Source: Vibrio penaeicida (lineage in GTDB: Bacteria; Pseudomonadota; Gammaproteobacteria; Enterobacterales; Vibrionaceae). Taken from it: DNA of 64,000 bases. Position 1 is the first letter of the stretch; each line of letters opens with the position of its first letter. Both the position numbers and the translations under genes were made by a program. Shown here in pieces: positions 1-9,490 of the stretch. A model generated the notes under the pieces. That model searched no databases and had not been told where the DNA came from. It was given only the letters and a program-made list of their open reading frames with translations. The stretch spans positions 61,442-125,441 of the forward strand of contig NZ_BFAQ01000011.1 in the NCBI RefSeq assembly GCF_002933855.1, given 5' to 3'.

Positions 1-950
1 GAGGCAACTTGCGCTAGGTTTTCCGCTTTAATCTCGTTAAGCTCGTGGTCACCGCGAATAATAAGCGCAATGATGTCTGCTTCAACTTCGTCAGACGCTT
101 TTACAAATAGCGTCTTAACCGTCTTTTCAATGGCTAGATCAAATTGTTCAACTAGTTCTGCAATGGTTTTTGCATTTGGTGTATCCACCATTGCCATTTC
201 TTGAGTTGGCGCTGCACGTTCTGTTGCTGGGGCGAGTGCCTCTGCTTTTTCAATGTTTGCCGCGTAATCCGACTCTGAAGAGAAAGCGATGAGGTCTTCC
301 CCGCTTTCTGCCAAAACGTGGAATTCGTGGGAACCGTTACCACCAATAGCGCCTGTATCGGCAAGAACAGGACGGTAGTTAAGGCCCATGCGATCGAACG
401 CTTTACAATAGGCGTCGTGCATGGCTTCGTAAGATTTCTGTAGGCCGTCTTTATCGATATCGAAGCTGTACGCGTCCATCATAGAGAATTCGCGTGAACG
501 CATAACACCGAAGCGAGGGCGTCTTTCATCACGGAACTTAGTTTGAATTTGGTACAGGTTTAGCGGAAGTTGCTTGTAAGAATTCACTTCGTTACGCACT
601 AGGCTTGTAATGACTTCTTCAGCAGTAGGGCTAAGTACAAACGGACGTTCATGGCGATCAGTAAGGCGAAGAAGTTCAGCGCCCATCTTTTCGCTGCGGC
701 CTGTTTCTTCCCATAGTTCAAACGGCTGGACAACGGGCATCAAAGTTTCAACTGCACCTGCATTGTTGATTTCTTGACGAACGATGTTTTCGACTTTACG
801 CAATACACGTAGACCAGTAGGCAGCCAGGTGTATAAACCTGAAGCCAGCTTACGGATCATACCTGCACGTAGCATGAGCTGGTGGCTCACTACTTCTGCG
901 TCGTTTGGAGTCTCCTTCAGAGTAGAAAGAAGATAGTTACTGGTACGCAT
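1..950 (-). CDS. proS: Prolyl-tRNA synthetase, N-terminal part (gene continues past the window start)
   Basis: Cytoplasmic class II aminoacyl-tRNA synthetase that charges tRNA-Pro. The reverse strand reads [20 protein letters not shown] from the ATG complement at 948-950, followed by the class II motif 1/2 stretch with [17 protein letters not shown], then [12 protein letters not shown], where the editing (INS) domain of bacterial-type ProRS begins. About 316 codons are visible; the C-terminal catalytic and anticodon-binding parts lie outside. Translation is open throughout the visible part. It sits next to trmO, a tRNA-modifying gene on the same strand, 126 bp away. Confidence 0.97.
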   Translation of the reverse strand, partial: MRTSNYLLSTLKETPNDAEVVSHQLMLRAGMIRKLASGLYTWLPTGLRVLRKVENIVRQEINNAGAVETLMPVVQPFELWEETGRSEKMGAELLRLTDRHERPFVLSPTAEEVITSLVRNEVNSYKQLPLNLYQIQTKFRDERRPRFGVMRSREFSMMDAYSFDIDKDGLQKSYEAMHDAYCKAFDRMGLNYRPVLADTGAIGGNGSHEFHVLAESGEDLIAFSSESDYAANIEKAEALAPATERAAPTQEMAMVDTPNAKTIAELVEQFDLAIEKTVKTLFVKASDEVEADIIALIIRGDHELNEIKAENLAQVA

Positions 951-1076
951 TAAATTTATCCGTTTATCAAAGTTAGATACTCAAGCCGGAGTAGGCTGGA
1001 GTATAGGTTTCCCATTCAAGGATGTAGGGTCAATAACCCCAGTTAAGCCGCTTATGATATCAGCCAATTGTGATTG

Positions 1077-1775
1077 TCAAAAGTGTTCAATTGCCCTGAC
1101 GACCACTAAGTTGTTGTTGACTGTAAATTTCACGTTTAAATCGAACAAATTAACGGCATATTCTCTGTCGTCTTGTTTGTTTTTCTTGTATGCAGGTCGA
1201 GGATCTTGCCCTAAAACCTCGGTGACCACTTGGTAAATTTGCGTGCGATTTGGATGAGTGTCCAATACTTCACATGCCGCAGCGAGAAAACTGACTTCTA
1301 ACGTTTCAGGTTCTTGGTCTGCGTAACCGCCAGTGGCATTTGGAATCGAGTCGGAGTAGGGGATATAAGGCTTGATGTCCATAATGGGGGTTCCATCGAC
1401 TAAATCGACACTTCCCAGTTCCAAATATACCTGATCTCCCTCTTTAGTTACGCCTTTGAGCTCTACTGCAGACATACCCATTCCGTTTGGTCGAAATGTT
1501 GAGCGCGAGGCGAATACGCCGATTCTTTCATTGCCACCTAATCGCGGAGGACGAACGGTTGGCTTCCAACCTGCGGACAAATTTTGGTCAAACAGAAAAA
1601 GTAGCCAAATGTGGCTAAATTGCTCAATTCCTCTGATTGCTTCAGGTGAATTTGCTTTTCCACATAAACGAATTCGAGCTGTCGAGTGTGGCGCTAACCT
1701 TGGCTGGCGCGGGACTGCGAACTTTTCTTTGTATGGGGATTCAACAAAACCAATAGGAGAAATAGTGTGATTCAT
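1077..1775 (-). CDS. trmO: tRNA-Thr(GGU) N6-threonylcarbamoyladenosine-37 methyltransferase (TrmO/TsaA/YaeB)
   Basis: SAM-dependent enzyme that N6-methylates t6A37 of tRNA-Thr(GGU). The 232-residue protein has the family features in order: N-terminal ISPIGFVESPYKEKFAVPRQP, the substrate-binding SRSTFRPNGMGMSAVEL stretch around residues 90-107, and a DIKPYIPYSDS segment near residue 135, followed by the smaller C-terminal domain. The length fits the family (about 235 residues in Escherichia coli). The ATG complement at 1773-1775 is the start. It is divergent from rpmE2, so its promoter shares the 1776-1908 gap, which contains the Zur/Fur-like sites. Confidence 0.93.
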   Translation of the reverse strand: MNHTISPIGFVESPYKEKFAVPRQPRLAPHSTARIRLCGKANSPEAIRGIEQFSHIWLLFLFDQNLSAGWKPTVRPPRLGGNERIGVFASRSTFRPNGMGMSAVELKGVTKEGDQVYLELGSVDLVDGTPIMDIKPYIPYSDSIPNATGGYADQEPETLEVSFLAAACEVLDTHPNRTQIYQVVTEVLGQDPRPAYKKNKQDDREYAVNLFDLNVKFTVNNNLVVVRAIEHF

Positions 1776-1841
1776 GGTCGGAAATGGAGAGTAGTAATTC
1801 AGGAACTAAATGGAACATAACACAAAAAAAACTTGCATTCT

Positions 1842-1886
1842 CAATTGAGAATCGTTATCAATGTGTTTTGTTATAACATAACGGTT
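1842..1886 (+). promoter_or_regulatory. Zur-like operator plus a Fur-like site upstream of rpmE2-rpmJ2
   Basis: The bases around 1870-1882 read GTTATAACATAAC, which matches the core of the gammaproteobacterial Zur box (TGTTATAnTATAACA type). Just upstream, 1845-1862 reads TTGAGAATCGTTATCAAT, which resembles a Fur box (GATAATnATTATC type). The sites lie 23-64 bp before the ATG of the zinc-independent L31 paralogue, the classic location for a Zur operator. The match is by eye; the Fur assignment is weaker than the Zur one. Confidence 0.6.
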
Positions 1887-1908
1887 AAGATTTTTTGGAG
1901 TTTAACAA

Positions 1909-2184
1909 ATGAAACCGAATATTCATCCTGATTACAGAACAGTTGTATTTCACGATACAAGTGTAGATAAGTACTTTTTGATTGGTTCAACCCTACAAAC
2001 GGATCGCACCATTGAATGGGAAGATGGCAATACTTACCCATATTACACGCTAGATGTTTCGTCTGAATCACACCCTTTCTATACGGGTAAACAGCGCGTT
2101 GTTAATAAAGAAGGTCGAGTGGCCAACTTTAACCGTCGTTTTGGCGGGATGAAATCTGTAGCAAAAGAAGAGGTAAGTGAGTAA
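1909..2184 (+). CDS. rpmE2: Ribosomal protein L31 type B (zinc-independent paralogue)
   Basis: Large-subunit protein bL31, YkgM type, which replaces the zinc-containing L31 under zinc starvation. The 91-residue sequence begins [18 protein letters not shown] and contains HPFYTGKQ and [11 protein letters not shown], diagnostic of L31. It has no cysteine at all, so it lacks the CxxC zinc ribbon of the primary form. The ATG at 1909 follows a TTTGGAG ribosome binding site. Its stop TAA shares a base with the ATG of rpmJ2, so the two are translationally coupled. The upstream Zur-like box supports zinc-responsive control. Confidence 0.95.
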   Translation: MKPNIHPDYRTVVFHDTSVDKYFLIGSTLQTDRTIEWEDGNTYPYYTLDVSSESHPFYTGKQRVVNKEGRVANFNRRFGGMKSVAKEEVSE

Positions 2185-2327
2185 TGAAAGTTCTAAGTTC
2201 TTTGAAAAGTGCGAAACAACGTCACCCAGATTGCCAGATCGTGAAACGCCGTGGTCGTGTTTACGTGATTTGCAAAACAAACCCTCGCTTTAAAGCGGTT
2301 CAGGGAAAAGTGAAAAAGCGCAAATAG
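2184..2327 (+). CDS. rpmJ2: Ribosomal protein L36 type B (YkgO-like)
   Basis: This 47-codon gene encodes [20 protein letters not shown] followed by [20 protein letters not shown] and a lysine-rich tail. This is bL36 of the longer B type, with the [19 protein letters not shown] signature. Only two cysteines remain, so the four-ligand zinc site of the primary L36 is absent. The ATG at 2184 overlaps the rpmE2 stop by one base. With L31B it forms a two-gene zinc-sparing ribosomal operon. Confidence 0.95.
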   Translation: MKVLSSLKSAKQRHPDCQIVKRRGRVYVICKTNPRFKAVQGKVKKRK

Positions 2328-2547
2328 AAATGCAATAAGTTTCTTAATTGTGTATTTGATATGTCGTAAGTTATAAGATTATTGGATGATTAGTTTAAAT
2401 AAAATCGTGAAATTGGTTTTAAATTTGTTAATGATTCACTTTTTGTAACACTTATGACTTTAATTTGCTCTCCATGTAACGTAATCTCCGCGTGCTTTTT
2501 TGATAGGTATGTCAAAAAGGTTAGGAATTACTACAAGGAGGGAACAG

Positions 2548-4137
2548 ATGAGTTCATCTGCTTCAAATACACAATATCCACCTAAAAAGTCACTATTTAC
2601 ACGTTTTCTTGATGGTGTGGAATATTTGGGGAACCTATTGCCCCATCCGATTACTTTATTCGCTATATTCTGTGTCGCTATTCTGGTTATGTCCGGTATT
2701 GCGGGGTACTTTGAAGTCTCCGTAATGGATCCGCGCCCAGAAGGGGCAAAGGGTCGTGCTGCGGACGGCATGATTCAAGTTGTAAGCCTGCTTAATGCAG
2801 AAGGCTTGCAACTTATCGTGACTAACCTCGTTAAAAACTTTGTTGGTTTTGCACCGTTAGGAACCGTATTGGTTGCTATGTTGGGTGTCGCGATTGCTGA
2901 ACATTCTGGTCTACTTTCTGCAGCAATGCGTGGCATGGTTATGGGTGCTTCTAAGCGCATGGTAACCTTCACGGTTGTTTTCGCTGGTATCATTTCCAAT
3001 ACTGCTTCAGAGCTTGGCTACGTGGTACTTATTCCACTAGCGGCAATGCTTTTCCATTCTTTAGGTCGTCACCCTTTGGCAGGCTTGGCAGCAGCATTCG
3101 CTGGTGTATCGGGTGGTTACTCAGCAAACCTACTTATCGGTACTGTTGATCCGTTGCTTTCAGGTATTACTGAAACTGCAGCGCAAATGATTGACCCAAC
3201 ATATTCCGTTGGTCCTGAATCAAACTGGTATTTCATGTTTGTTTCTACCTTCTTTATCTCTATAACTGGTGCATTTGTTACCGAGAAAATTGTTGAGCCT
3301 AAGTTAGGTAAATACAATTCAGAAGAAGCGTCTGAAGATCTGTCTAAAGATGAAATGGGCAAACTGAGTGCACAAGAGAAAAAAGGCCTGAAGTTGGCCG
3401 GTCTTGCTGTTCTTGCGGTGAGTGCTCTACTAGCATGGACTATCGTGCCTGAAAACGGCGTTTTACGTAACCCAGTAACGGGTGAAGTAGCGGGTTCACC
3501 TTTCCTAAAAAGTATCGTTGCGTTTATCTTCGTTTTCTTCGCTATTCCGGGTTTTGTCTACGGTAAAGTTGTAGGCACAATGAAAACGGATCGTGATGTT
3601 ATCGATGCGATGGCGAAATCTATGTCATCAATGGGCATGTACATCGTACTCGTGTTCTTTGCTGCTCAGTTTGTTGCTTTCTTTAAGTGGACTAACTTTG
3701 GTCAGGTATTTGCGGTTGCGGGTGCAGACTTCTTGCAGAGCGTAGGTTTAACGGGTCCTATGTTGTTCTTCGCATTTATTCTAATGTGTGGTTTCATCAA
3801 CTTGATGATCGGTTCTGCTTCTGCTCAGTGGGCTGTAACAGCACCTATCTTCGTTCCAATGCTTATGCTGGTGGGCTACGCTCCTGAAACGATTCAAGCG
3901 GCTTACCGTATTGGTGATTCTACGACGAACATCATTACTCCGATGATGAGTTACTTTGGTCTGATTTTGGCTGTTGCGACTCGCTACATGAAGAACTTAG
4001 GTATTGGTACGCTTATCGCGACCATGTTGCCGTACTCGATCTGCTTCTTAGTGGGTTGGAGTTTCTTGTTCTATATCTGGGTATTCGTATTTGGTTTGCC
4101 AGTTGGTCCTGGCGCAGCGACTTACTATACGCCATAA
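2548..4137 (+). CDS. AbgT-family transporter (p-aminobenzoyl-glutamate type)
   Basis: Inner-membrane secondary transporter of 529 residues, full length for AbgT (about 510-530). It has many hydrophobic helices and conserved AbgT stretches: SNTASELGYVVLIPLAAMLF, a GGYSANLLIGTVDPLLSGIT hairpin-type region, and near the C-terminus GDSTTNIITPMMSYFGLILA. I chose the ATG at 2548 because it follows AAGGAGG by 6 bp; an in-frame ATG at 2500 lacks such a site. Family members import p-aminobenzoyl-glutamate or export sulfonamides, so the true substrate is uncertain. It is monocistronic, with a terminator right after it. Confidence 0.88.
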   Translation: MSSSASNTQYPPKKSLFTRFLDGVEYLGNLLPHPITLFAIFCVAILVMSGIAGYFEVSVMDPRPEGAKGRAADGMIQVVSLLNAEGLQLIVTNLVKNFVGFAPLGTVLVAMLGVAIAEHSGLLSAAMRGMVMGASKRMVTFTVVFAGIISNTASELGYVVLIPLAAMLFHSLGRHPLAGLAAAFAGVSGGYSANLLIGTVDPLLSGITETAAQMIDPTYSVGPESNWYFMFVSTFFISITGAFVTEKIVEPKLGKYNSEEASEDLSKDEMGKLSAQEKKGLKLAGLAVLAVSALLAWTIVPENGVLRNPVTGEVAGSPFLKSIVAFIFVFFAIPGFVYGKVVGTMKTDRDVIDAMAKSMSSMGMYIVLVFFAAQFVAFFKWTNFGQVFAVAGADFLQSVGLTGPMLFFAFILMCGFINLMIGSASAQWAVTAPIFVPMLMLVGYAPETIQAAYRIGDSTTNIITPMMSYFGLILAVATRYMKNLGIGTLIATMLPYSICFLVGWSFLFYIWVFVFGLPVGPGAATYYTP

Positions 4138-4160
4138 CGAACAACTGTATTGATAACGAA

Positions 4161-4187
4161 AGCCGAAGCAATTGCTTCGGCTTTTTG
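4161..4187 (+). terminator. Rho-independent terminator of the AbgT gene
   Basis: AGCCGAAGCAATTGCTTCGGCT forms a near-perfect hairpin at 4161-4182, followed by a T-run. Confidence 0.9.
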
Positions 4188-4233
4188 TTTTTATTTTATT
4201 CAATTACGAGCAACAAACCCTACTTATGCAAGA

Positions 4234-4677
4234 TTACTCGTCTTGGTTATGCGTGGAAAACACAAAGGTATGCCCTTTTTCGTTGAATGCATACACATCG
4301 TATTGATCTTTCTTATCGCCATATTCCATGCCTGGCGACCCTAAAGGCATCCCTGGAACGGCGAGCCCCATCGCTTGTTTGGGCGGGTTTTCTAGAAAAG
4401 CTTTTATGTCACTTGCAGGAATATGACCCTCAAACACAAAGCCTTGAATTTCTGAGGTATGGCATGAAGCTAACTCTGGAGACACACCAAGCTTTTGTTT
4501 TACGGGATTAAGGTTTTTGTGGTCTTTTACATCCACATCAAAACCTGATTCTTTCATGTGTTTCACCCATTCTGAGCAGCATCCGCAATATGGAGATTTA
4601 TGGGTGACGACCTGAGCCGCCATTGCTGAAGCAGATGTAAGCATTCCGAGTGTAAGTATAAAGCGGGAGATTTTCAT
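4234..4677 (-). CDS. copG: CopG, DUF411-family periplasmic copper-resistance protein
   Basis: The 147-residue protein has an N-terminal signal peptide with likely cleavage after AMA at residue 20, so it is exported to the periplasm. The mature part starts with a thioredoxin-like SPYCGCCSEW motif (Cys31, Cys33, Cys34) and has SCHT around Cys72. DUF411/CopG proteins, including the Vibrio cholerae one as I recall, bind a cysteine-bridged copper cluster and are thought to act in copper redox handling. The gene is 20 bp downstream of copA on the same strand, so it is probably co-transcribed from the CueR promoter. Confidence 0.9.
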   Translation of the reverse strand: MKISRFILTLGMLTSASAMAAQVVTHKSPYCGCCSEWVKHMKESGFDVDVKDHKNLNPVKQKLGVSPELASCHTSEIQGFVFEGHIPASDIKAFLENPPKQAMGLAVPGMPLGSPGMEYGDKKDQYDVYAFNEKGHTFVFSTHNQDE

Positions 4678-4697
4678 AGTTCACCTCATATTATGGT

Positions 4698-7424
4698 TTA
4701 TTTTGTGTCGAACAATCGCAAGCGGTTGGCGTTACTCACAACGGTGATTGATGAGAGTGCCATAGCAGCACCAGCAACAACTGGGCTGAGTAAAAATCCA
4801 AAAGCAGGGAAAAGTGCACCAGCGGCAATGGGAATGCCTAATGTGTTGTAAATAAAGGCGCCAAATAGGTTTTGTTTCATATTCCTCACAGTCGCTTTCG
4901 AGAGCTTGATGGCTTTTGCAACCGTAAGAGGTGACGCGTTCAGAAGTGTCATTTGTGCACTTTCTATGGCTAAATCAGAACCACCACCCATAGCCATACT
5001 AACGTTAGCTAAAGCAAGGGCTGGGGCATCATTTATACCGTCACCCACCATCGCAACAGAGAAACCTTGCGCTTGCAAAGATTGAATATGAGAAGCTTTT
5101 TGATCGGGCAACACATCAGCAATGACATGATCTATTTTCAGTTCTTTGGCGACAGATTCGGCTACGGTTGTGTTATCGCCAGAGAGCATGGCAACTTTTA
5201 TTCCCATCTCGTGAAGTAGAGATACCGCGTTTTTAGCGTCAGGTTTAATGGCATCTGCAATGAATATTTTGGCCGCTGGTTGGTTATCGACCAGAACAAA
5301 TACTTCGGTAAACTCACCTTCAATTTGGTTAGTAACGTTTGGAAAATCTGCTTTAGCTTCAATGAATTTTCGGTTACCAACGTCAATTTGCTGATTATTC
5401 ACGATCGCAGACAATCCGAGCCCACGATGATTCTGAAAACGTTCAGTAGAAAGTCCGTTGTTTTGATGCTTTTCTGCGAATTGACACAGGGCTTTAGCTA
5501 GCGGATGTTCTGAAGCATTCTCCACTGCAAAGATCAAAGGAAGTAAGCTTTCTGGCGTCCAGCTGTCTAAATAATGAGCACTGACCACACTTGGTCGACC
5601 TTCAGTCAGTGTGCCCGTTTTATCAAACACCACCATATCCACTTTACTGGCTTGTTGAAGTACATCGGCATCTTTGATTAGGACGCCCATTTCAGCAGCT
5701 TTACCTATACCAACAGTAACGGAAAGAGGGGTGGCAAGCCCTAAGGCACAAGGGCAGGCAATAATAAGAACCGTAGTCGCCACAATGAGCATGTAGCTGG
5801 CTTTAGGGTCAGGACCAACTGCAAACCAAATCAATGACGCTCCTATAGCGATTGATACGACGATAGGAACAAACACGGCAGAAATGGAGTCGGCAAGTTT
5901 GGCTATTTGTGGTTTACTGCTTTGCGCTTGACGAACGAGAGAGACAATACGAGCAAGCATAGTGTTTTCTCCGATTGTCGTCGCTTCAATGACCAAGGAT
6001 CCATCTTGGTTGAGTGTGCCTGCGGATACCGTGTCTTCAACTTTCTTTGTTTTGGGAACTGGTTCACCTGTTAACATCGATTCATCAATGTAGCTTTCAC
6101 CTTGGACAATGACACCGTCGACGGGAATTTTTGCGCCCGGTTGGATGCGCAGCCTCATGCCCTTTATGACAGCCTGAAGCGGCAGCTCTTTTTCTGAACC
6201 ATCAGCATGAATGACGATCGCTGTCTCGGGTTGCAAGTTTATCAATGCTTCGAGTGAGCGGGTGGTTTTTGCCTTTGCTTTAGCTTCTATAAAGTGACCT
6301 AACGAAATTAAACCAATGATCATGGCACTGGCTTCGAAGTACACATGTCGCGAAGCCGGGGGAAGCCACTCAGGAAAAAGAACGACGATCATAGAAAATA
6401 GCCAAGCAGCACCTGTACCTAGCGCGACCAAAGTATCCATGGTAGCGCGTTTGTGTTGCAGCGATTTCCATGCATTAACGAAGAAATGCTTGCCTGGTAC
6501 GGCGAGGAGCCATAAACACAATAACCCTATAACACCCCATACCCACTGATCTTGCGAATGGCGAATCATCATGTTGCCGCCCAAAACACCCCATATCATC
6601 AGCGGAGCACCGATAGAGAGTGAAAGCAGAGACGCCTTTTTGTGGTGCGTCATAACTTGAGCTGATAACAACGCTTGTTGTTCTCGTCGATCTTGTTCGT
6701 TGGTTACCACTTCGGCACCGTAACCGGCATTTTTAACGGAATGGATCAGCTTTTCACTGGTGTCGCTCGAATTGTCATGAACAAAAACTAATGCAGATTG
6801 TTCTGCGAGGTTTACTTGTACCTTTTGAGCTGCATCGACGTTCATTAGCGCTTTTTCGACAGAAGATACACAGCTCGCGCAGGTCAATCCTGTTAGCGTT
6901 AGTTGAATGGTATTAAGAGCTTCGGATTCCGAGTGCGGTTTGGGCGGAGTTACACGACTCTGCGAGATATCATTTTTTGGACTCTCTTCTTCGAAAGCGC
7001 TTCTTGCTGATTCACTATCAACATCAACCGTATCATGGCTCTTCAATGGAGAGGCGGAGTAGCCTGTGTTTTCAACAATCTCTACGATGTCGCGTTCATT
7101 TAAAAGACCAACAACTGTGGCTTTCGTTTTTGTTACTTCAAAGCGCGCAATGTGAGAATGTTGTGCAAATTCTTGCTCTAATTTCTTAACACATTTCCCA
7201 CAATTTAAACCGGATAGCCTAACCTCAGTTTGAACTCCTGCTTGATAGTCTAAACTTTCAATTGAAAGAAAGAGTGCACTTAACGGAGCTGAGCTAACAA
7301 GATTGACTTGGTCTTTATCAATTGATATCACGGATGTGTCTGGGATTTTGAGCAAAGCTTTTTCTACTTTCTTTGCACACCCCATGCAGTTCAATCCGTG
7401 TAGTGAGATTGAGTAGTCAGTCAT
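4698..7424 (-). CDS. copA: Copper-exporting P1B-type ATPase CopA
   Basis: Inner-membrane pump that expels Cu(I) at the cost of ATP. From the ATG at 7424 the protein has 908 residues. It carries three N-terminal heavy-metal-associated domains with CxxC at Cys13/16 (CMGC), Cys75/78 (CGKC) and Cys182/185 (CASC), the transport CPC motif at 557-559, the phosphorylated Asp601 in DKTGTLTEG, and GDGINDAPAL in the hinge. Two HMA domains are commoner, so three is slightly unusual. An upstream in-frame ATG at 7490 would place the CueR operator inside the gene, so I reject it. CopG follows 20 bp downstream. Confidence 0.97.
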   Translation of the reverse strand: MTDYSISLHGLNCMGCAKKVEKALLKIPDTSVISIDKDQVNLVSSAPLSALFLSIESLDYQAGVQTEVRLSGLNCGKCVKKLEQEFAQHSHIARFEVTKTKATVVGLLNERDIVEIVENTGYSASPLKSHDTVDVDSESARSAFEEESPKNDISQSRVTPPKPHSESEALNTIQLTLTGLTCASCVSSVEKALMNVDAAQKVQVNLAEQSALVFVHDNSSDTSEKLIHSVKNAGYGAEVVTNEQDRREQQALLSAQVMTHHKKASLLSLSIGAPLMIWGVLGGNMMIRHSQDQWVWGVIGLLCLWLLAVPGKHFFVNAWKSLQHKRATMDTLVALGTGAAWLFSMIVVLFPEWLPPASRHVYFEASAMIIGLISLGHFIEAKAKAKTTRSLEALINLQPETAIVIHADGSEKELPLQAVIKGMRLRIQPGAKIPVDGVIVQGESYIDESMLTGEPVPKTKKVEDTVSAGTLNQDGSLVIEATTIGENTMLARIVSLVRQAQSSKPQIAKLADSISAVFVPIVVSIAIGASLIWFAVGPDPKASYMLIVATTVLIIACPCALGLATPLSVTVGIGKAAEMGVLIKDADVLQQASKVDMVVFDKTGTLTEGRPSVVSAHYLDSWTPESLLPLIFAVENASEHPLAKALCQFAEKHQNNGLSTERFQNHRGLGLSAIVNNQQIDVGNRKFIEAKADFPNVTNQIEGEFTEVFVLVDNQPAAKIFIADAIKPDAKNAVSLLHEMGIKVAMLSGDNTTVAESVAKELKIDHVIADVLPDQKASHIQSLQAQGFSVAMVGDGINDAPALALANVSMAMGGGSDLAIESAQMTLLNASPLTVAKAIKLSKATVRNMKQNLFGAFIYNTLGIPIAAGALFPAFGFLLSPVVAGAAMALSSITVVSNANRLRLFDTK

Positions 7425-7456
7425 AGCGCTTCTCGTCAGATTTTTGATGAGTGCTG

Positions 7457-7487
7457 AGCATAAACCTTCCATCAAGGGGAAGGTCAA
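7457..7487 (-). promoter_or_regulatory. CueR-type copper-responsive promoter of copA
   Basis: Read on the minus strand there is a -35 TTGACC (7487-7482) and a -10 TATGCT (7462-7457), separated by 19 bp. This is the abnormally long spacer typical of MerR-family promoters. The spacer region is an inverted repeat with arms ACCTTCC and GGAAGGT at 7464-7484, the CueR operator pattern. The copA ATG is about 33 bp beyond the -10. Confidence 0.93.
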
Positions 7488-7544
7488 CAAGCGTTACATA
7501 TTTTCTGGGAATGGATTTCTCCCTTATGGATATCAGGAGGCAGT

Positions 7545-7880
7545 ATGAAAGGTTTTTATTTAGTAGCGTGCATTGTAGGAACCGTGGTTCCTTACTCAGC
7601 CTTGCTCTCTTGGCTTGGAGAGTTTGGTTTTTCAATTTCTCTCATCATCGAGCACATCAACAGCAATAAAATAGGGTTATTTGCGTGGTTGGACGTATTG
7701 ATTTCTGCGGCTGTTCTTATTGGATTTATATTGTACGACAGTAAAAAAATTGGCTTTACTCAACCTTGGAAACCCATTTTGGGTACGTGCCTTGTGGGGG
7801 TATCTCTTGGGTTGCCTTTGTACCTTCTACTCCGTGAGATGCACCAAGAAACTCAAATGGCACTCCAAAGCACGTCTTAA
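7545..7880 (+). CDS. DUF2834 small membrane protein
   Basis: The 111-residue protein has about three hydrophobic helices (roughly residues 4-24, 45-66 and 78-97), with a WLDVLISAAVLIGFILYDSKK core typical of DUF2834. Its function is unknown; homologues are small inner-membrane proteins. The start ATG follows AGGAGGCAGT closely. It is divergent from copA, and the CueR promoter lies in the gap between them, but nothing seen shows that this gene responds to copper. Confidence 0.75.
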   Translation: MKGFYLVACIVGTVVPYSALLSWLGEFGFSISLIIEHINSNKIGLFAWLDVLISAAVLIGFILYDSKKIGFTQPWKPILGTCLVGVSLGLPLYLLLREMHQETQMALQSTS

Positions 7881-7907
7881 CTCGCCATTCATCTTCATTT
7901 TTCCCCA

Positions 7908-7986
7908 TTGTACAATTGCAATTGGGTGTTAAAATGTCGCCAATTTCTATCCTTATTTACGCGGTACCCTATTGGGTGCCGCTTTT
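7908..7986 (+). promoter_or_regulatory. Promoter-like elements and terminator-like hairpin in the gltX leader
   Basis: A plausible sigma-70 promoter is TTGTAC (7908-7913), a 16-bp spacer, then TAAAAT (7930-7935). About 25 bp further, GCGGTACCC TATT GGGTGCCGC (7961-7982) is a 9-bp stem with one G-T pair, followed by TTTT. It looks like an intrinsic terminator only 20 bp before the gltX ATG. It could end transcripts from the DUF2834 gene or attenuate gltX. Confidence 0.55.
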
Positions 7987-8006
7987 AAACACCCAAAGGA
8001 AATCCC

Positions 8007-9434
8007 ATGACGGTTAAAACTCGTTTTGCTCCTAGCCCAACAGGCTATCTGCATGTCGGTGGTGCGCGTACCGCACTTTACTCTTGGTTATTTGCAAAGA
8101 ATCAGGGCGGCGAATTCGTTCTGCGTATCGAAGATACCGATTTGGAGCGTAACTCTCAGGAAGCCGTTGATGCGATTCTAGAAGGTATGAAATGGCTTGG
8201 TTTAGAGTGGAATGAAGGTCCTTACTTCCAGTCTAAGCGTTTTGATCGTTATAACGAGCAAGTAGATAAATTGCTTGCTGAAGATAAAGCTTACAAGTGC
8301 TATGCATCGAAAGAGCTTCTTGACGAGATTCGTGAAGAACAAGAAGCAAACAAAGAAATGCCTCGTTACGATGCAAATCACCCAAAAATTAAAGCTGCAA
8401 ATGAAGCTGCGAAAGACGGTGATCCGTGTGTAGTACGCTTCCGCAATCCAAAAGAAGGAAGTGTTGTTTTTGATGACCAAATCCGTGGTCGTATCGAAAT
8501 CAGCAATGACCAAATGGATGATCTTATCATCCGCCGTACCGATGGTTCGCCAACATATAACTTTGTTGTTGTTGTAGACGATTGGGATATGGGTATTACA
8601 CATGTTGTTCGTGGTGAAGACCACATCAACAATACCCCTCGTCAAATCAACATTTATGAAGCATTGGGTGCGCCAGTTCCTACGTTTGCTCATTGTGCAA
8701 TGATTCTTGGTGACGATGGGGCAAAACTGTCAAAACGTCATGGTGCAGTTTCTGTAATGCAATACCGCGACGAAGGTTACCTTCCAAATGCGTTGAACAA
8801 CTACCTTGTTCGCCTTGGTTGGTCTCATGGTGATCAGGAAATTTTCTCACAAGAAGAGATGATTAAGCTGTTTAGCCTTGACGCGATTTCTAAATCAGCT
8901 TCAGCATTTAACACTGAAAAACTGCATTGGTTGAACAACCATTATATTAAAACGTCTGATCCAGCATATGTCGCAGAGCACCTTCAGTGGTACCTAGAGA
9001 ATCAAAACTTAAGCACTGAAAATGGTCCGGCAATCACAAATGTAATCACTTTGGTTGGTGAGCGTTGCAATACGTTGGTAGAACTTGCAGAGCAAATCCG
9101 TTACTTCTACGAAGATTTCTCTGAGTTTGAAGCGGGCGCTGCGAAGAAGCATTTACGTGGTGTTGCAAAAGGCCCATTGGAGCTAGCGCTTGCAAAAGTG
9201 GAAGCGTTAGAAGATTGGACAACAGCAAATATCAAAGAAGGTGTTATCTCAGCGGTTTGTGAAGAGCTAGAAATTGGTATGGGTAAAATCGGTATGCCAC
9301 TTCGAGTTGCGGTAACTGGTGGTGGCCAATCACCATCGGTTGATGCGGTTATGGAACTGATCGGTAAAGATCGTGTTGTTGCACGTATCAAAATGGCATT
9401 AGCATTTATTGCAGAACGTGAAGCAAACGCGTAG
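8007..9434 (+). CDS. gltX: Glutamyl-tRNA synthetase
   Basis: Cytoplasmic class I synthetase that charges tRNA-Glu. The 475-residue protein has the nucleotide-binding HIGH-type motif as HVGG (residues 16-19) within [19 protein letters not shown] and the KMSKS-type motif as KLSKR from Lys240. Other expected stretches are RIEDTD and [11 protein letters not shown]. The length is standard. The ATG at 8007 follows AAAGGAAATCCC. A hairpin terminator follows the gene. Confidence 0.98.
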   Translation: MTVKTRFAPSPTGYLHVGGARTALYSWLFAKNQGGEFVLRIEDTDLERNSQEAVDAILEGMKWLGLEWNEGPYFQSKRFDRYNEQVDKLLAEDKAYKCYASKELLDEIREEQEANKEMPRYDANHPKIKAANEAAKDGDPCVVRFRNPKEGSVVFDDQIRGRIEISNDQMDDLIIRRTDGSPTYNFVVVVDDWDMGITHVVRGEDHINNTPRQINIYEALGAPVPTFAHCAMILGDDGAKLSKRHGAVSVMQYRDEGYLPNALNNYLVRLGWSHGDQEIFSQEEMIKLFSLDAISKSASAFNTEKLHWLNNHYIKTSDPAYVAEHLQWYLENQNLSTENGPAITNVITLVGERCNTLVELAEQIRYFYEDFSEFEAGAAKKHLRGVAKGPLELALAKVEALEDWTTANIKEGVISAVCEELEIGMGKIGMPLRVAVTGGGQSPSVDAVMELIGKDRVVARIKMALAFIAEREANA

Positions 9435-9450
9435 TTGAAGTACTTCAACG

Positions 9451-9480
9451 AAAAAGACCGCTATTATGCGGTCTTTTTTT
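9451..9480 (+). terminator. Terminator of gltX
   Basis: AAAAAGACCGC at 9451-9461 pairs with GCGGTCTTTTT at 9468-9478, and the T-run continues. Confidence 0.92.
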
Positions 9481-9490
9481 ATTTCAAATG

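Noticed and set aside
8202..8693. A 163-codon minus-strand ORF inside gltX
   Set aside because: It is antisense to the catalytic domain of a clear gltX gene; no ribosome binding site or family.
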